From positions 124,001 through 188,000 of the forward strand of contig NZ_JAUSST010000008.1 of NCBI RefSeq assembly GCF_030812415.1: a stretch of DNA of 64,000 nucleotides. Direction: 5' to 3'. Positions within the stretch are counted from its first letter, which is position 1; every line of letters starts with the position of its first letter. Shown here piece by piece: positions 62,118 to 64,000 of this stretch. The translations under genes were made by a program, and so were the position numbers. This DNA comes from Paenibacillus harenae. Lineage in GTDB: Bacteria > Bacillota > Bacilli > Paenibacillales > Paenibacillaceae. The notes below the pieces were generated by a model, which did no database searches, was not told the DNA's origin, and was given only the letters and a program-made list of their open reading frames with translations.

Positions 62118-62281
62118 AAATAATACTCCGACATGCATCCTATAATCTTGTTTTTTATATAAAATCCAAATATATAGCGTTTGATGTAGCAGACCTACAG
62201 CACATAGGATTGGTCCATCAATTCCCATTATTACAAGGGAACCTAGATCTTCGAACGTCATCTAACTCTGCCAGGGGTTAG
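62114..62281 (+). CDS. Candidate 55-residue protein coupled to the nuclease gene
   Basis: An ATG at 62114 overlaps the nuclease stop (ATGA) and opens 55 codons: it begins MKIILRHASYNLVFYIKSKY and ends LRTSSNSARG. GAGGGA lies directly before the ATG, too close for normal initiation, so translation would need coupling. No family recognised. It may be a real third component, or chance. Confidence 0.35.
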   Translation: MKIILRHASYNLVFYIKSKYIAFDVADLQHIGLVHQFPLLQGNLDLRTSSNSARG

Positions 62282-62324
62282 CAGTCCCATATTTATGCCA
62301 TCAATCTAGGAGGTATCAACTTTT

Positions 62325-63320
62325 ATGGATGAAAAAGAAAATCGCGTTAAGGTAATGCTTAATAACTCAAATGAGAATCTTATTTATATTGATAAAAATG
62401 ACTCCTTGTCTTGGGAACTAAATTCTTTAGATGATAGGGGGAATATGGTGTTAGCTGAATGTGTTAGATTAAAAGGAGTAATTGAATCTACTGTCGTGAG
62501 ACAATATAAATTCTCAGCAAGTATGTTATTAGGTACCGTTTTTACTAAAGTCTTAATTCAAAAAACAAATGATATAAAATCCGAGTTCCGATATGTTGAA
62601 AAGTCATTAAAAAAAATAAATAAAAAAATTGTGAAAACTATAGCATATGATCGAAATTATGAGATATATAGGACATACAAAAATGGGGTTGGATACTGGT
62701 ATAGAGATATTCCCGATCTTCACAAACCAGCTGCCTCAGAGTTTAATACGCTTTTAAGTCTCTCAAATGCTTGTTTACCAAGAGGACAAAGAAAAGTTAT
62801 TTATTCACAGCTTGCCTCTACCTTAGCGGCTTCATTCCAAAGAAACGACGATGAAGATGTACTAAATGGATTCGAAACGATTCGAACTTCCATAATTGCA
62901 AGAGCAGAGTCAAGTATTCGTATTTCGTATTTTCTTTCCACGCTGTGTTTATATCTTTTATTAGTTGCAATTTCTTGTTATTTATTTTCTATGGATACTC
63001 TGTTATTTTGGATAATCGGTGGTTTGTCTGGGGTAACTGGTGCATTTGTCTCGACATTAAATAATGTTGAAAAATTATCTTTTGACATTTATTCTCCTGT
63101 ACGAAGTATAATACTTCAGGGATGCACGAGGCTCTTAGTTGGAATAATTTCTGGACTTTTTGTAATTATTGCATCAAAGTCTAATTTAATTCTCGGTGCT
63201 TTTGCTGAAAGCCCTTACTCATTAGCAGTCTTTTCATTTATTTCTGGTTTTAGTGAGCGTTTCCTACCGGATCTAATAAAAATGATTTCTACAACCAGTA
63301 CGATTAAAAGAGGAATGTAA
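62325..63320 (+). CDS. Uncharacterised membrane protein in the defence island
   Basis: A 331-residue protein. The first 200 residues are soluble, basic and mostly helical, containing KKINKKIVKTIAYDRNYE. The last 130 have four predicted membrane segments (about 203-220, 224-245, 263-282 and 292-310). The loop GGLSGVTGAFVSTLNNVEK between segments 2 and 3 and the ending FISGFSERFLPDLI are typical of a widespread uncharacterised membrane-protein family, but I cannot name it. AGGAGG precedes the ATG. It lies just downstream of the restriction pair and could be a membrane effector of defence, which is inference. Confidence 0.65.
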   Translation: MDEKENRVKVMLNNSNENLIYIDKNDSLSWELNSLDDRGNMVLAECVRLKGVIESTVVRQYKFSASMLLGTVFTKVLIQKTNDIKSEFRYVEKSLKKINKKIVKTIAYDRNYEIYRTYKNGVGYWYRDIPDLHKPAASEFNTLLSLSNACLPRGQRKVIYSQLASTLAASFQRNDDEDVLNGFETIRTSIIARAESSIRISYFLSTLCLYLLLVAISCYLFSMDTLLFWIIGGLSGVTGAFVSTLNNVEKLSFDIYSPVRSIILQGCTRLLVGIISGLFVIIASKSNLILGAFAESPYSLAVFSFISGFSERFLPDLIKMISTTSTIKRGM

Positions 63321-63498
63321 TATAAATATAATTGCTTAGGGGTAACTGGTTTCTAACACAAATATGTAAGATGTCAAGCTTCCATAACGTCCTCTGCACT
63401 TTAACAGCGTAAAGTCCCATTTAATCCCTTCCAACAATCGGAGGTGTTCTTTGATTGGTTAAGCAATTAATAACCATGTTGTATTATATAAGCTAGAC

Positions 63499-63885
63499 GT
63501 ATGCGAGGGCGTGAAATATTTTGAAGACAAGAAGACGGATATTTTCTTTATTACGCTGAATAAATCGGATAAGGATTTCTCGCCTTCGACGCTGTATGAG
63601 GACTATGCGATGAATGAACGTCTCTTTCATTGGCAGACGCAGAGCCGGATATCCGAGCAAACGAGCACGGCGCAACGATACATTAACCACAAAAAGACGG
63701 GCAATCGGATCGCGCTGTTCGTGAGGGAGTATAAAGAGGAAAACAACTACACCGCTTCTTTCGTTTTCTTAGGTGAGGCTGAGTATGTCAGGCACGAGGG
63801 AAGCAAGCCGATGAGCATCATTTGGCGTCTGAAGGAGGACATGCCTGCAGCGCTGGTGCCGGTGGCGAACAAAGTGATCGTATAG
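63499..63885 (+). pseudogene. C-terminal remnant of a DUF3427 DEAD/DEAH helicase
   Basis: The frame reads CEGVKYFEDKK, then LNKSDKDFSPSTLYEDYAMNE and LFHWQTQSRIS, the C-terminal DUF3427 domain usually found at the end of large helicases with an N-terminal nuclease. The ATPase and nuclease parts are missing: sequence before about 63499 is AT-rich and unrelated. GC content and codon use return to the core type at this point, so this is the right-hand edge of the accessory block. A GTG at 63511 could still give a 124-residue product. Confidence 0.75.
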
Positions 63886-63898
63886 GATGTGGACGGAA

Positions 63899-64000
63899 AT
63901 GATTGAAGTGGCGGCTGCCATTATTGAGGATGAAGAGGGGCGAATACTAATTGCTCGTCGAGCAAAAGGGAAGTCGCAGGAGGGGATGTGGGAGTTTCCC
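63899..64000 (+). CDS. Nudix hydrolase, MutT-like (partial, runs off the window)
   Basis: The last 34 codons begin MIEVAAAIIEDEEGRIL and continue with IARRAKGKSQEGMWEFP, the normal start of a MutT-type Nudix hydrolase, just before the Nudix box. An ATG at 63887 is an alternative start. It follows the DUF3427 remnant by 13 bases and is presumably part of the same unit. Members remove oxidised or damaged nucleoside triphosphates. Confidence 0.85.
   Translation, partial: MIEVAAAIIEDEEGRILIARRAKGKSQEGMWEFP

Noticed and set aside
1..64000. tRNA or rRNA genes, insertion sequences
   Set aside because: None was recognised on reading both strands; no transposase-type frames with terminal inverted repeats were seen.

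Overview
The window reads as a Paenibacillaceae (Paenibacillus-like, Bacillota) chromosome. The evidence is a complete Gram-positive-type purine operon (purEKBCSQLFMNHD, with small PurL plus PurS and PurQ), strong AGGAGG ribosome sites, a LysM/GH18 germination-type enzyme, a GlnK/GlnL-type two-component pair, and a GC-rich core interrupted by a clearly AT-richer accessory block from about 47.3 to 63.5 kb.

Layout. 1-4.3 kb: end of an unrecognised gene, a fused methionine sulfoxide reductase, a nitroreductase, and on the minus strand a LysM-GH18 protein and an unrecognised protein. 4.4-18.9 kb: the purine operon, preceded by paired PurR boxes, a promoter, a guanine riboswitch aptamer and a terminator hairpin; the genes mostly overlap or nearly abut, except for a 589-base gap between purC and purS filled with palindromic repeats. 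19-24.8 kb: GlnK/GlnL-type sensor and regulator, a structured leader, an amino-acid ABC transporter and asparaginase, which together look like a glutamine/asparagine uptake and use module. 24.9-30.9 kb: the ribose operon rbsRKDACB with two LacI-type operators. 30.9-47.3 kb: housekeeping and envelope genes, including a deacetylase, an FG-GAP-like lipoprotein and a two-component system in a row, a DUF47-Pit phosphate pair behind PhoP-box-like repeats, PadR with a CPBP protease, DgkB, and RlmCD.

47.2-52.6 kb appears to be a small integrative mobile element inserted at the 3' end of rlmCD. It carries a barstar-family gene, two unrecognised immunity-like genes, a DNA-binding regulator with paired operators, a gene II/X-type replication initiator followed by CGATAA iterons, a 52-residue protein and a large serine recombinase. 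A partial duplicate of the rlmCD 3' end lies just after the recombinase gene and is the likely other attachment site.

52.8-64 kb is a defence-type island: a ParB-like protein, a NERD protein, a DUF2075 helicase broken by an apparent one-base loss, a MazG-like pyrophosphohydrolase, a McrB-type GTPase with a DUF2357/PD-(D/E)xK nuclease (a type IV restriction pair), an uncharacterised membrane protein, the severed C-terminus of a DUF3427 helicase and the start of a Nudix hydrolase. All calls come from reading sequence and motifs; no database search or folding program was run.
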